A DNA stretch of 64,000 nucleotides from positions 27,716,980 through 27,780,979 of the forward strand of contig NC_057765.1 in the NCBI RefSeq assembly GCF_010389155.1, in the 5' to 3' direction. Made by a program: the position numbers and the translations under genes. The DNA is from Erigeron canadensis. Its lineage: Eukaryota; Streptophyta; Magnoliopsida; Asterales; Asteraceae. Below the pieces are notes generated by a model, which did not search any database, was not told the origin of the DNA, and worked only from the letters and a program-made list of their open reading frames with translations. Of the stretch, positions 1 through 10,248 are shown in pieces (positions within the stretch are counted from its first letter, which is position 1; each line of letters starts with the position of its first letter).

Positions 1-631
1 ATTTGTGCTATTGTAAACCAAAACACTAAAATTACGAGAATTAGAATCATACCTTATGTGTGCTCTAGCCTCTTCTCCTTCTTCTACGCTATGATTCATC
101 CATCGTTGATACTCAACGGAAGTAAGCGAGTTGACATCGATGCCTACGTGCTTCGATTCACCCGGCTTTGGTTGGGGTAAATAATCTTGTGGGTCCCACG
201 GATTGCTCTCATAAGTATCAAATTCGACCGCTACAAATGGATAAGTCATTTTAAAGGTACTCGAATCAACTGGTAGCCCTATGGCTCCATTCGTTGTTAT
301 CAATGTATTATTTTCCGCAAGGAAGAATGTGAGGCCATCGGCATAATATATTTCCCATTGTATCGATGATGAATGAAAATTCGGTATCAAAACTAGCTAG
401 CTCCCGAGAGGATTTGTCCCATAGATGAAGTGGTTTGCGGTAAGTCGCCCGACCACGGTCTGTACGCGGGTTCTCAGGGGTCACCTGGATTCCTATATCG
501 GAGACATAAGCTCCCACATCCAGCTTGAACTCGCCCTGTGAGTTTTGGTTAATGTTTGGAAAATCGAAAGTGATTGAAGCTGCATAAGGGATGATTAAGA
601 CAAGAATAAACAAGCAAGTTAAGGTGACCAT
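1..631 (-). pseudogene. L-type lectin receptor kinase, 5' part, frameshifted and cut by window edge
   Basis: This is the first part of a lectin receptor kinase gene, paralogous to the intact gene at 4257-6254 and in the same orientation. From the ATG at 629-631 the frame gives a signal peptide (MVTLTCLFILVLII) and the start of the legume-lectin domain up to FSFIID. Just after that, at about 345-363, the frame breaks. The lectin homology (YADGLTFFLAEN, VAVEFDTY, KHVGIDVNS) then continues without a stop in another frame to base 1. Against the paralogue the gap is 2 bases short, or 1 base long. The upstream 60 bases also match the paralogue's upstream region. The TM and kinase parts would lie beyond the left edge. 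It is a pseudogene unless the shift is a sequencing error. Confidence 0.8.
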
Positions 632-650
632 GATTTTAAAAGAATTTTGT

Positions 651-668
651 TGGCTATTTGAATCACAC
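651..668 (-). promoter_or_regulatory. Upstream block shared by both lectin kinase genes
   Basis: The 18 bases here recur exactly at 6273-6290, each close upstream of the ATG of a lectin receptor kinase copy. A CCTCATAAAAAT block is also shared just beyond. They are probably 5' leader or proximal promoter kept from the tandem duplication. No function is shown. Confidence 0.5.
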
Positions 669-801
669 TTATTATTTTTATTATTTTTATGAGGACTAGC
701 TGAATTTTAAAGTATAGTTTTTCTCATAAGTGAACGCTAAAGTCAACTATATATGTTTTCTGATATTTCACACTTAACTTGATAAGTCTTTTAAAACTAA
801 G

Positions 802-1043
802 AAACTTTGAACGAATGTTTATAGTAAGAAATAACTAAAGTGTGTGTATTGTATGTAAACAACTCGAAAATAATGTTTATTCTATGTAAGAAAATGTATT
901 TAACCAATTATAATCAGACAAGTGGCACCTTTATATGGTTGCCAAGTATGTTTTCTTGCATACAATAAATATTTTTTAAAGTTGTTTACATACAATACAC
1001 ACAACTTTAGTTATTTATTACTGTAAACATTCGTCCAAAGTTT
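802..1043. repeat. Fold-back MITE-like inverted repeat
   Basis: Two arms of roughly 95 bases are near-perfect reverse complements. The left arm starts AAACTTTGAACGAATG at 802 and the right arm ends CATTCGTCCAAAGTTT at 1043. Both contain GTGTGTATTGTATGTAAAC. The whole could fold into one long hairpin. No open frame. A small non-autonomous DNA transposon is the likeliest identity; no clear target duplication was found. Confidence 0.7.
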
Positions 1044-2735
1044 GTTACATTACAGCATACTTATCCCTATTATTTTCTATTGTTTCGTATCAACTTTTGT
1101 TTTCTGTAATTTCATTTATAGTTTACTTAGTAGTCTTTATGCTTTGAACAATTTAATATATATACTTTGCAAACAGGTGTAATTTAATTAGAAACGCGTA
1201 TATAAGACTTCAATTAAAGAGTTTATATTATATTATTTAGCTTTTAAGTATAACTGTCTTAACATCAAAACATTGAGTCAAACAGCTGTTTATACATAGT
1301 TAAACTGTTTATGCTTTTAAATAAATTGTTGTTCTTTCATTCGTGTTTTTTTACAACTTATTATACATAGTTAATATGTTTTATTTGTGTTTTATTTTTA
1401 CAAATAAATATATGAATATAATGTTAATAAACTTTCATTTGTTTTTTTTCATTTTATCAGGCTTTAATTTATTTAATTCTACATGTAACCTCATACACTA
1501 AAAGTAATATCTTCCGAGGCAAGGCGTAGATGACATATATCTCATTAATTTTAGAATAGCATCAATTAAACAATATGATTAATAAAATAGACATTCTTAC
1601 AAATTCCTTCGGTAAACCTTGGTGTCTAATCTTTCAGACATATTAGAGATAAAATCAAATAAATGTAATACAAAAAAACTATGAAAGAACAACCAGTAAA
1701 TTCAAATATAAAGAATATAATTAAAATTATGAAAAAACAAATCGTTAAATTTAAAAAATAATGTAATAGAAATCAAAGTAACTAAAAGTAATACGGAAAC
1801 ATTGACGAAAACGTTTAACTTGTTCGTCTATTTATATCATATCATATCTTGCTGTTATATATATATATATATAATCATTGGCAATTTGATAAGTTATATT
1901 TATAAATAACTTTAATAAGTTTTAATTATAGTGGAATGAAGTCTAATTCTAAAATATTATATTACATATTTTGGAACCATTACATACGTAAAGCATTAAA
2001 TGAATATTTATCAAGTCTTTACCCAAATGCACTCCAAAGTGGTCGTCGGAGTAATAAATTAAGTGGACTCCAGAGTCAAGACCCTACGAAGGGAAAGTGA
2101 CGTGCATGTGAAATGTCATTTTGCAAGTTGGTGCATCTTAATGAAGGCGTTACTCGGCTCCCATAATGCATAGGAGATTGTTGATAAAGGCTATAAAGAA
2201 CATGAAGACGATAAGTTAATTGATGCGCCAAAAGGGTTAATTACATCTACCAATAAAATAAAACATGATTGCAATGTTATTGAAAGGACACGTGGTGTAA
2301 TCTTCGATCGACACATGTCCTTTAATTTTATTTATTTTATTAAATTAGTTTTTTTAATTGTATATAAATTCAATTTCATTATTCGACTTATATTTAAATT
2401 CTAACTTTCCGTTTATTAATACAAAAGACATTATAACCTTATTTAATTGATCTTTTTCTCATTAATAATTTGTCTCTTTTGTTTCTTAATTCTTTAACTC
2501 GTATTACTTATAATAAGTTTTTTATGATATAATCTATATAGCTACCATACATCATATCGTACGGGTATTAGGACTAGTAAGCTATAAAAGTGATCAAAAT
2601 ACCCTGGCTCTTAATGATCAAGAAGGTTGCCAATGCGGACTACTTCAAACTTGAAAAGTGGCATGAAAGATTCAAAAAAGGAGAATTCAAAAAAGTACAA
2701 ATGGAAAAACCATTTTGAATTATTTAACTTGTTTT
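1044..2735. other. Intergenic, no gene seen
   Basis: AT-rich sequence with a TA microsatellite near 1855-1873 and a Helitron-like 3' end at about 2545-2577. No credible coding region on either strand. Confidence 0.6.
2543..2577 (+). mobile_element. Helitron 3' terminus (relic)
   Basis: An imperfect stem (TACCATAC ... GTACGGGTA) is followed by ATTAGGACTAG and then a T, which fits a Helitron end in CTAG before host T. Similar ends occur near 54994 and, on the minus strand, at 59975. The matching 5' TC end was not identified. Confidence 0.35.
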
Positions 2736-3650
2736 ATATTGCTCAACTACAACCTTGTCCTAGTTATGATATTATCCAATGTTGCTGTCCTAGGATTCTC
2801 CCAGAGACGATTCACAATGGGGCAGCGGGGTCAACTATCCCATTTCAATTTTGGTACAATGTAAATTTTTAAAATTTAAATAGTAAATTTATATAACTTT
2901 TTAAAAAAATAAGGAAAAATAATTAGACATACTTACAAATATTATCTTCATTGTCATAAACATATTTTTTTTGAAAGTCATTGGTCATCCAAATATTAAT
3001 TTTGAGATAGATTTTTTCCATTGAATAATAAAAAAAACTTGAGTTATTTTAATTTTTAATAGAAAAAATGAAGAAAGTTAAAAAAAAAGCTTTCTTTGTT
3101 AGGGTATGTAAATGTGTAATAAATTAATAGTGTAACAGTATGTGAAAAAATTATTTTCTTCAAATTATTCAAGATATTTATCACAAAAAGTAATTATATT
3201 AATCATAATAATTATGTAGGAAATATATATATACATACATATATATATATATATATATAAGATAGTTATTTTATAAAAAGATACATTTTCCGGGTTTCAT
3301 GCATTATGGTTTTGCGTTTTCATTTAATAAAACATTGTCCGTCATGTGTAGTCTATATATATTAAAAAAACTTGTCGTTTTTAAATATGAGTGTTACACC
3401 CGGTGTGGGAAAAAGGGTCTATTTTCTATTCTCGAGCTAGGGCCCAATTTTTTTACATTATGGGGATACGACTCTTATAAATATGTCAAACAACTTTTAA
3501 AATTGTCCCCTCATACAAAAACTTCTGACTCCGCGTGTGATTCTCCAATTACCTTATGACCAAAAGCCAAACCCATATATACCTCGTCGTCGACTTCTTT
3601 TCTTATGGACCCCCAGACCAACAAGGATGATTTAATAAAACGCGCAAAAC
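2736..3650 (+). pseudogene. 3-ketoacyl-CoA synthase relic split by a transposon
   Basis: Two short segments match the N-terminal part of the KCS genes downstream. Bases 2736-2801 read like the second membrane segment (LNYNLVLVMILSNVAVLGF, compare DYNLVAVMALSNVVVLGL in the gene at 8773). After a 737-base insertion, 3547-3650 read like the following YLMTK-P-VYLVDF-SY-PP stretch, with indels. Frames are broken in both parts and no homology follows, so the catalytic domain is gone. This is a fourth, dead member of the KCS tandem array. Confidence 0.75.
2802..3538. mobile_element. hAT-like non-autonomous transposon inside the KCS relic
   Basis: The insert is flanked by an 8-bp direct repeat, GATTCTCC, at 2794-2801 and 3539-3546, where the functional KCS genes run straight through. 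Its ends resemble each other in inverted orientation (CAGAGACGATTCA at the left; CACACGCGGAGTCAG as reverse complement of the right). 8-bp duplications and CAG-like ends are typical of the hAT superfamily. The interior is AT-rich with a TA repeat and has no transposase. Confidence 0.75.
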
Positions 3651-4256
3651 TTTTTCCAGTTGTATGTAACTAGAAGTGTATGTACAAGTTATACGGGCTT
3701 TTGGCTCCGCTGCCCACTGGTGATGAAAATGATGTAAAACAAGTCTTTAACTTTAAATTTGACAAAGAAATATAATAACTTAAATTGTACAACGTAAGAT
3801 AAATTAATGTGCTCTTGAATTTTTTAAATATTGTAAGAGTCCCTTTGAATGATTTATATAATAGTATATAAATGTGGTTTCAAAGTATGTCTAGCAATCT
3901 ATACCCGACCCGCTTGACCCGTTATCTGACCCGCCCATTTTGTCAGGGCTATTTTAAAGGATCTTTCTCAATATTTTATAAACTTGGAGCGACAATCGAT
4001 CACTTGCAAATATACTCGTATGAGATGACATATATAAACGCTTGGAAGCATGGCACACAGGGTACAATCTTTGGGTAGAGAAATATAATAACTCCGAATC
4101 ATTTGTTACAAACACTTACAGCATTGTCAATCACATACATTTTTCGAAACCAAAGACACACAAACATGATCTACAAGAACATTTATTGTATACGTACACA
4201 GATAATATCTACGTATATTGTATGAAATATAGACACAGATAGAGCTGATGAGCTGT
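3651..4256. other. Intergenic, 3' flank of lectin kinase
   Basis: No gene or clear repeat is visible. The right end would hold the 3' UTR of the minus-strand receptor kinase gene. Confidence 0.5.
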
Positions 4257-6254
4257 TCAAGACGATGTGATATTTGAGGATACCGTATTACAGCCACTAG
4301 AAGTATTGCCGTTTGATGTGGAAGTAGAAGGCACATTATAAGTCGGCTTGGGCATCTTCAATGGGAGTATAGGTGGTGAAGCTTCAAACTTCAATACTTG
4401 AATAGCTTGCCTCATTGATGGGCGTGCGATGGGGTCAGGGTGCACACACCACAACCCGACGACCATCAAACGCTTGATTTCTTCTTCTGCAAAATCTGAC
4501 CCTAGACAAGGATCAACTGCTTCAAGAAGTGTTTCAGTCCCGTAGAGATCCCAAACCCATTCCACTAATTCTGTTTTCGTTTTTGAACCATCCAAGTAGA
4601 GAGGTTTTCTCCCACAAGCAATTTCCAATGCAACAACTCCAAAGCTAAAAACATCAGCTTCTTTGCTTGCCTTACCTGTCATTACATATTCGGGTGCCAT
4701 GTAACCCATTGTCCCAGCCATTTTGGTTGTTTGAGAGCCTTTCTCGTGATCAACCAACCTAGCTAATCCAAAATCACCGAGTTTTGCATTGAAACATGAG
4801 TCCAGCATCACATTACTTGATTTGATATCTCTATGCAAAACGCATTGCTCCCATTCATTATGTAAATACAGCAAAGCAGAAGCCAGCCCATGAGCAATTT
4901 TGTACCTTGTAACCCATGACAACAAGCTCTTTCCCTCAAAAAGATGCAAATCTAAGCTCCCGTTTTCCATAAACTCATAAACGAGAAGGAGTTCTCCTTT
5001 CTCGTGGCACCAACCATTGAGATGCACTAGATTTCTGTGTCTCAATTGGCTAATGATCTTGACTTCTGACTCATACTCTTTGATTCCTTGTTCAGAAGTC
5101 TTTGACACCCGTTTAACTGCAATATATGTACCTCTATCTTTCAAAAAACCTTTGTAAACCCCTCCGAAGCCCCCTTCACCAAGCTTGTTTTTCTCCACAA
5201 ACCCAGCAGTTGCCTTAACTAGTTCCTGGTATGAGAATTTTCTAGCCCCGGTGCCCAATTCAAAATCTTTGTTCATCTGCACACCTTCGGCAGGTTCTTG
5301 AACTCGTTTCTTTTTTTTCCTCCAACAAAGAAAAAATGCTATGATAGCCGAAAATGTAACTACTAGTACTCCAACTATTATTCCCACCATAAGTCGTCTT
5401 GTCTTGTTTTTGCCATTTTGATCTGAATTTTTGCTTAAGCTTGTCAATGTGCTATTATTCGGGCTGGTGGTTGGTGGTTTCACCTCTGCTTCATCAACGT
5501 GTAGTTTCGAACTATTAAACTTCCAAGACTTCAGCGTGTGTTTCTCAAACAGATCTCCGGTTGCAGCTGAGAACCCGAAAATAACCCTTTCTGGCAATAC
5601 ATCCCTTAGGTCAATGATGTGATTAAGTTCAACTCCCACACCTGTGTCATTGTAGACCAAAACATTAATATTAGTCGAAACAGAATCATACTTTACGTAT
5701 ACTTTACATTCTTCTCCTGTTGATACATCGTACTTCCATTGCTCATAATCAACAGAAACAAGTGAATTGACATCGATCCCTACATGCTTCCCAAATATGT
5801 CAATATCTTTTGGGTCCTTGTCATTGCTCCCAAAAGTATCAAATTCGACCGCAACAAATGGATAAGTCATACTATTACTAACTGGAAGCCCCAAGGCTTC
5901 ACCCCCCGTTATCAAAGTACTATTTTCTGCAAGAAAGAATGTGAGCCCATCGGCATAAAATGTAGCATTGTTTGCCTTAATAATGAAGGAAAATTCGGTA
6001 TCAAAACTAGCTTGTTCCCTTGAGGTTTTGTCCCATAGATGAAGATGTTGGTAGTAAGTCACCCGACCAGCAAATTTATTCGGATCTGAACGTTTGTTTT
6101 CAGGGGTCACTTGGATTCCTATATCAGAGACATATGCTCCATTCTCTAGAGTAAATACACCCTGCAACGTTTGATTAATATCCGGAAAATCAAAAGTAAT
6201 TGAAGCTGCATAACGGATGATTAAGGCAAGAAAGAAGCAAGTCAAAATTTCCAT
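4257..6254 (-). CDS. L-type lectin-domain receptor kinase, intact, single exon
   Basis: A 665-residue receptor kinase of the plasma membrane, full length for the family. In order: signal peptide about 1-18; legume-lectin domain about 19-255 with VAVEFDTF (134-141) and KHVGIDVNS (156-164); a Ser/Thr/Asn-rich juxtamembrane stretch; TM helix about 288-311 followed by a WRKKKK stop-transfer; kinase domain about 340-620. Catalytic features are present: glycine loop GEGGFGGVYKG (359-369), Lys381, HRD (474-476), DFG (494-496) and APE (520-522), so it is an RD kinase predicted to be active. The Ser/Thr/Asn-rich tail is typical. It looks closest to the class IX group (inference). Known members sense extracellular or wall-derived cues in defence; the ligand here is unknown. 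It forms a tandem pair with the broken copy at 1-631. Confidence 0.95.
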   Translation of the reverse strand: MEILTCFFLALIIRYAASITFDFPDINQTLQGVFTLENGAYVSDIGIQVTPENKRSDPNKFAGRVTYYQHLHLWDKTSREQASFDTEFSFIIKANNATFYADGLTFFLAENSTLITGGEALGLPVSNSMTYPFVAVEFDTFGSNDKDPKDIDIFGKHVGIDVNSLVSVDYEQWKYDVSTGEECKVYVKYDSVSTNINVLVYNDTGVGVELNHIIDLRDVLPERVIFGFSAATGDLFEKHTLKSWKFNSSKLHVDEAEVKPPTTSPNNSTLTSLSKNSDQNGKNKTRRLMVGIIVGVLVVTFSAIIAFFLCWRKKKKRVQEPAEGVQMNKDFELGTGARKFSYQELVKATAGFVEKNKLGEGGFGGVYKGFLKDRGTYIAVKRVSKTSEQGIKEYESEVKIISQLRHRNLVHLNGWCHEKGELLLVYEFMENGSLDLHLFEGKSLLSWVTRYKIAHGLASALLYLHNEWEQCVLHRDIKSSNVMLDSCFNAKLGDFGLARLVDHEKGSQTTKMAGTMGYMAPEYVMTGKASKEADVFSFGVVALEIACGRKPLYLDGSKTKTELVEWVWDLYGTETLLEAVDPCLGSDFAEEEIKRLMVVGLWCVHPDPIARPSMRQAIQVLKFEASPPILPLKMPKPTYNVPSTSTSNGNTSSGCNTVSSNITSS

Positions 6255-6696
6255 GATTACAAGTAACCCAGTTGGCTATTTGAATCACACGTACCTTATC
6301 ATTTTTATGAGGACACTATATGAACTATATGAAAAGTCCTTCGACATGTAGTACGCATGTAGGACAAGAATATAAGGCAAGTTTTCACTAGGGAACAAAA
6401 GCCAATATTCAAGAGATTCAGTGATGGAGTTTGAACATTTGTTTTGAGGGGGTCAATTTACATCCATAGTTTATATGTGAAATGTTCATTTGAAAATTAA
6501 ATTTTCTGTAAAAACTAAAAAACTAATCAAAACACATTGTGATCTGAATTTAACATGTGTTTAATTGTGTTTTTATAAAACACAATGTGTTTTTATAAAC
6601 CAATTTGGATGCAAGAAAATTATCAGACCTCTTGTACCATCAATCTTTCTTTCAAAAAAGGGTAATGTGTTCATTTTCTTTTTAGCTAGTCACAAA
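6255..6696. other. Upstream region of lectin kinase gene
   Basis: It holds the leader block shared with the broken paralogue (6273-6290). At about 6420-6470 a CAGTGATGGAGTTTG ... GAGGGGG stretch resembles one end of a hAT-type element, but no partner end was found. Confidence 0.35.
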
Positions 6697-7272
6697 TCTT
6701 TTATATACATAAAGAAGAGTTGTTTCTAGAATAATTTTTAAAAAATTTACTGATTTGACATGCTTTAACACTATTTTCGGATGTAAATTTCCGTAAGATG
6801 ATGTCACATCCAATTTTTAGTACAATTAATTAAATAACATTAAAAATACTTTCGTATCAAAATTAATTTAACATCATCTATTAACTTGAAAATATTACCA
6901 TATCACGATTGTTTACTTATATTTCTCAATCTCTTAACAATAACCATTAAACAAAATACCATTTCATCAATAAATAATCTGAAGATAAGTCTCTAATTAT
7001 TTCTCAATCCCTAATTTCTTTTCTCTTATCTATGGTTTATATCCTAATGTGTGAATTTCATCACCTTTTTGAATTACGTACAAATTGTAAACGGAAGTTA
7101 CTGGAAGGTTGTTGCAAAAATGACATTATCTACTATACTTCAGTTAGTTGTTGCAAACTAATGTCGTTGGGCTTTTTTAGTTTAGAGATATTAAATGAAT
7201 TATACTTTGTATCTATTTTTATGTACATAATTTTTTATGTTAACCCGGGTTGAAACCGGGTTGATTAGCTAG
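6697..7272 (+). mobile_element. Short non-autonomous Helitron
   Basis: The left end starts TCTTTTATATAC directly after an A. The right end has a 7-bp GC-rich stem (AACCCGG at 7242-7248, CCGGGTT at 7256-7262), then GATTAG and CTAG before a T. Start with TC, end with CTAG, subterminal hairpin and insertion between A and T are the Helitron hallmarks. There is no Rep/helicase; at 576 bases it would need a helper. Confidence 0.75.
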
Positions 7273-8156
7273 TTCATTTATATACTAGTCTTTAAACAAC
7301 AAACTAATACTCCATTTAATAGTCTACACTCACAACTCTATATGTATCTAACCAAAGGAATCATAGTAAGTCGGTCACACACAAAGTTACAGAGTCGCTA
7401 TATGAATCGCCACAAAGGAAACATATACTCCATCTGTCTATTTTAATTATCCTATTTTGACTGATCAACTCTTTTTCTTACGACTTTAACCGTATAAGGT
7501 AAAAAAAAATAATAGTATATGAAATACGAGTAACTCACAAAGATTCAGGAAAGATTGGATGGACTTTACAATTTGGTGGAGTGAGTAAACATGAGCAAGA
7601 CAAAATGGGTGTTTCAGATTCTTTGATTAGTTTTACATTTACTATAATATTTTTTTTATGCACGTATGTGCAGCCGTAAGGGCTAAGAGGTATTGTTGTT
7701 AAACTCTTATGAGTGACGAGTTGACTCTTGACTCTTTGGGCTAAGGGTTATATCCGTAAGGATTGGAAAAAACTCATGATGGACAACATCCAGTGTAAAG
7801 TTTTCAATATCGGTGTCAAGTTAAACCAATATTCAAGAGAATGACTAGCTAACATGGATTCGAGTGATCAACATGTGAGAAGAATAAACAAGCTTGACAA
7901 TAGTTACTTATTTTTCATATAAAAAGAAGAACATTCTCATTTCGTAAGTAAAATAAAATCAAAAAAATAAAAGAAAAAACTGTTAGTACAAAAGAGTCAT
8001 ATGTTGACTGCCACTAGGAGACAAGTCAGAATGTGATAGAAGAACACAAGTATACGTTAGAATCTGTTTAGTCTTGATTTTTTTGTATAATAACTAGTTA
8101 GTCTTGTTACAAATTTTTCAGGAACATATGTTAAGCAAAAAGATATAATGTACTAA
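7273..8156. other. Intergenic with degraded MITE-like fragment
   Basis: At about 7429-7585 the left edge TACTCCATCTGTCTATTTTAA resembles a Stowaway/Mariner-type plant MITE end, with a weak mate GGAGTGAGTA. No gene seen. Confidence 0.3.
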
Positions 8157-8300
8157 GGGCCTGTTTTTTTTTTCCAATCATTAAGTGTTTAGTGTATTAA
8201 GTGTATGTATAAATTTTTTTTTTATATATATTAAGTAAAATATAACTAATTGACGATTATTTTTGTTTATTAAGTTAAAAAAGAAACATGAAATTTAACT
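8157..8300 (+). repeat. Dispersed repeat, copy 1
   Basis: It begins GGGCCTGTTTTTT and contains ATTAAGTGTATGTATAAA and ATATTAAGTAAAATATAA. A diverged copy lies in reverse orientation at about 13385-13545. Probably a small non-autonomous DNA transposon. Confidence 0.5.
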
Positions 8301-8355
8301 GAATAATTAAGTTTTTAATTATTAATAAGTTTATTAAGTAAAAAAGAAACAATAA

Positions 8356-8476
8356 CTTAGTATATTAATTTCTACAGTATATGAATACATAAGCATTACA
8401 TTAACAAATTTATATCTTAGTATATTAATTTCTACTATATATGAATACATAAGCATTACATTCAACAAATTTATAT
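8356..8476. repeat. Tandem duplication, 2 x about 60 bp
   Basis: Units 8356-8415 and 8416-8476 differ by a couple of bases and one insertion. Both contain ATTAATTTCTAC and ATGAATACATAAGCATTACA. They lie about 240-360 bases upstream of the TATA box of the first KCS gene. Confidence 0.8.
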
Positions 8477-8715
8477 CTTGTGTGTATTGTTCATTTTCTA
8501 AAATTTGTTCATGTAAATTAACCAGCATAACCATAGAAGTTCAACTGGCTTGGACCTAGTTAGTATATATATTTTCCAATTGCCATGGATGTTAAAAGTT
8601 TCAAAGTTAAAGTTTAGAAGAGTAAATTGAGATATTGCATAAACAAAGTATATAGAAACATACGGTAGATAGAGTACAATTTTTTCCGTTCAAGTACAAC
8701 CTTTACTTATCTCTG

Positions 8716-8723
8716 TATATATA
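8716..8723 (+). promoter_or_regulatory. TATA box of first KCS gene
   Basis: TATATATA sits 50 bases before the ATG at 8773. It argues against the in-frame upstream ATG at 8743, which would fall at or before the start of transcription. Confidence 0.6.
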
Positions 8724-8772
8724 CCTGTTCATTTCTTTACTCTTGCATATATCTATCACCTATCCAAGACTA

Positions 8773-10248
8773 ATGGCTACCACTTTCCACCATCATTCTG
8801 CAACTTCATCCCATTTCCGGTATGTTAAACTAGGCTACCACTACTTTATGAAGCATCTTTTCTCAATTAGTCTCCTCCCTCTTGTCGCCTTCATCGTGGT
8901 CAAAGCTTCCCATTTAACCCTTGAAGATATCAAAAACCTCTACATGTTGCTCGACTACAACCTTGTCGCGGTTATGGCATTATCCAACGTTGTCGTCCTT
9001 GGACTCTTCATTTACCTTATGACCAAACCCAAACCCGTATACCTCGTTGACTTCTCGTGCTATCAACCCCCAAACCACCTTAAAATCAACAACGATGATT
9101 TTATAAAAGGTGCCAAAATATATGGCGGTTTTGATGATTCGTCTCTCGAGTTTATAAAGAAGATACTACAACGATCAGGTCTTGGAGACGAGACTTATTT
9201 ACCGGAGGTTATGCATCGAATGCCACCAGAACCATCCATGACTAACGCAAGAGAAGAAGCGGAGCTAGAGATGTTTGGAGCCCTTGACAATCTTTTCAAA
9301 ACCACCGATGTTAATCCTAAAGAAATCGGAATCTTGGTGGTGAATTGTAGTGTTTTTCACCCAATTCCATCCTTGTCCTCCATGATAGTTAACAAGTACA
9401 AACTACGATTAAACGTTAAAACATTTAATATTGGTGGTATGGGTTGCAGTGCAGGTGTGATCGCTCTTGATCTAGCTAAAGACGTGCTTCAAGCACACCG
9501 TAACACTTACGCAATTATCGTTAGCATGGAAAACATTGTTGAAGAATGGTATGCAGGGAACAAAAAATCGATGTTGATCCCAAACTGTTTATTTAGAATC
9601 GGTTGTTCAGCTGTATTGTTATCAAATAAGTACACTGACAAATTCTATGCAAAATACAAGCTTCTTCATGTCGTCCGAACCCACATGGGTTCAGAAGACA
9701 ACGCATTTAAATGCGTACGCCAAGAAAAGGATGAAAATGGCATTGTAGGAGTTTCACTATCAAGAGACTTGATGAAAGTCGCGGGTAATGCACTAAAAGC
9801 GAACATCACAACATTAGGCCCTCTTGTGCTTCCAATAAGCGAGCAACTTTTATTCTTTATAGCCCTAGTTGGAAGAAAGTTAATGAACTCGAATATCAAA
9901 CCATACATACCGGATTTCAAGATGGCATTTGATCACTTTTGTATTCATGCTGGGGGGAAGGCGGTGATAGACGAGCTAGAGAAGAACTTGAAGTTGTCAG
10001 AGGCACATGTTGAGCCGTCCAGGATGACCTTATATCGGTTTGGGAACCAGTCATCAAGCTCGATTTGGTATGAGCTGGCTTACATGGAAGCTAAAGGGCG
10101 AATGAAGAAAGGGCATCGCCTTTGGCAAATAGCTTTTGGGAGCGGCTTTAAGTGTAACAGCGCGGTATGGGAAGCTATTCGAACAGTGAAGTCGTCCGCT
10201 GGTAACCCTTGGGCAGATTGTATTCATAAATTTCCCGTGCAAACTTAA
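8773..10248 (+). CDS. 3-ketoacyl-CoA synthase (first of cluster), intronless
   Basis: A 491-residue condensing enzyme of the ER fatty acid elongase. It joins malonyl-CoA to a long-chain acyl-CoA in the first step toward very-long-chain fatty acids. Two N-terminal membrane segments (about 29-44 and 63-83) precede the FAE1/CUT1-type catalytic region. The triad is visible: Cys225 in GGMGCSAG, His392 in HFCIHAGG and Asn425 in RFGNQSSSS. The family motif after Asn is normally GNTSSSS, so Gln replaces Thr here. The start is placed at MATTFHHHS because the other two copies also begin MAT and because of the TATA position. AATAAA near 10302 could be the polyadenylation signal. General plant KCS, perhaps nearest the KCS4/11/20 type (inference); chain-length specificity cannot be read from sequence. 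Confidence 0.95.
   Translation: MATTFHHHSATSSHFRYVKLGYHYFMKHLFSISLLPLVAFIVVKASHLTLEDIKNLYMLLDYNLVAVMALSNVVVLGLFIYLMTKPKPVYLVDFSCYQPPNHLKINNDDFIKGAKIYGGFDDSSLEFIKKILQRSGLGDETYLPEVMHRMPPEPSMTNAREEAELEMFGALDNLFKTTDVNPKEIGILVVNCSVFHPIPSLSSMIVNKYKLRLNVKTFNIGGMGCSAGVIALDLAKDVLQAHRNTYAIIVSMENIVEEWYAGNKKSMLIPNCLFRIGCSAVLLSNKYTDKFYAKYKLLHVVRTHMGSEDNAFKCVRQEKDENGIVGVSLSRDLMKVAGNALKANITTLGPLVLPISEQLLFFIALVGRKLMNSNIKPYIPDFKMAFDHFCIHAGGKAVIDELEKNLKLSEAHVEPSRMTLYRFGNQSSSSIWYELAYMEAKGRMKKGHRLWQIAFGSGFKCNSAVWEAIRTVKSSAGNPWADCIHKFPVQT

Noticed and set aside
2627..2872. 81-residue plus-strand frame
   Set aside because: It crosses from a KCS relic in a wrong frame into a transposon end.
3225..3260. TA microsatellite as a possible replication or recombination site
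   Set aside because: Ordinary simple repeat inside a hAT-like element.
8743..8772. In-frame upstream ATG of the first KCS gene
   Set aside because: It lies about 20 bases after the TATA box, at or before the expected transcription start. The other copies start at the MAT- position.
9666..10242. Antisense open frames within the first KCS gene (similar ones at 19483-20081, 24985-25248, 25517-25903)
   Set aside because: They mirror conserved KCS codons on the other strand and have no independent features.
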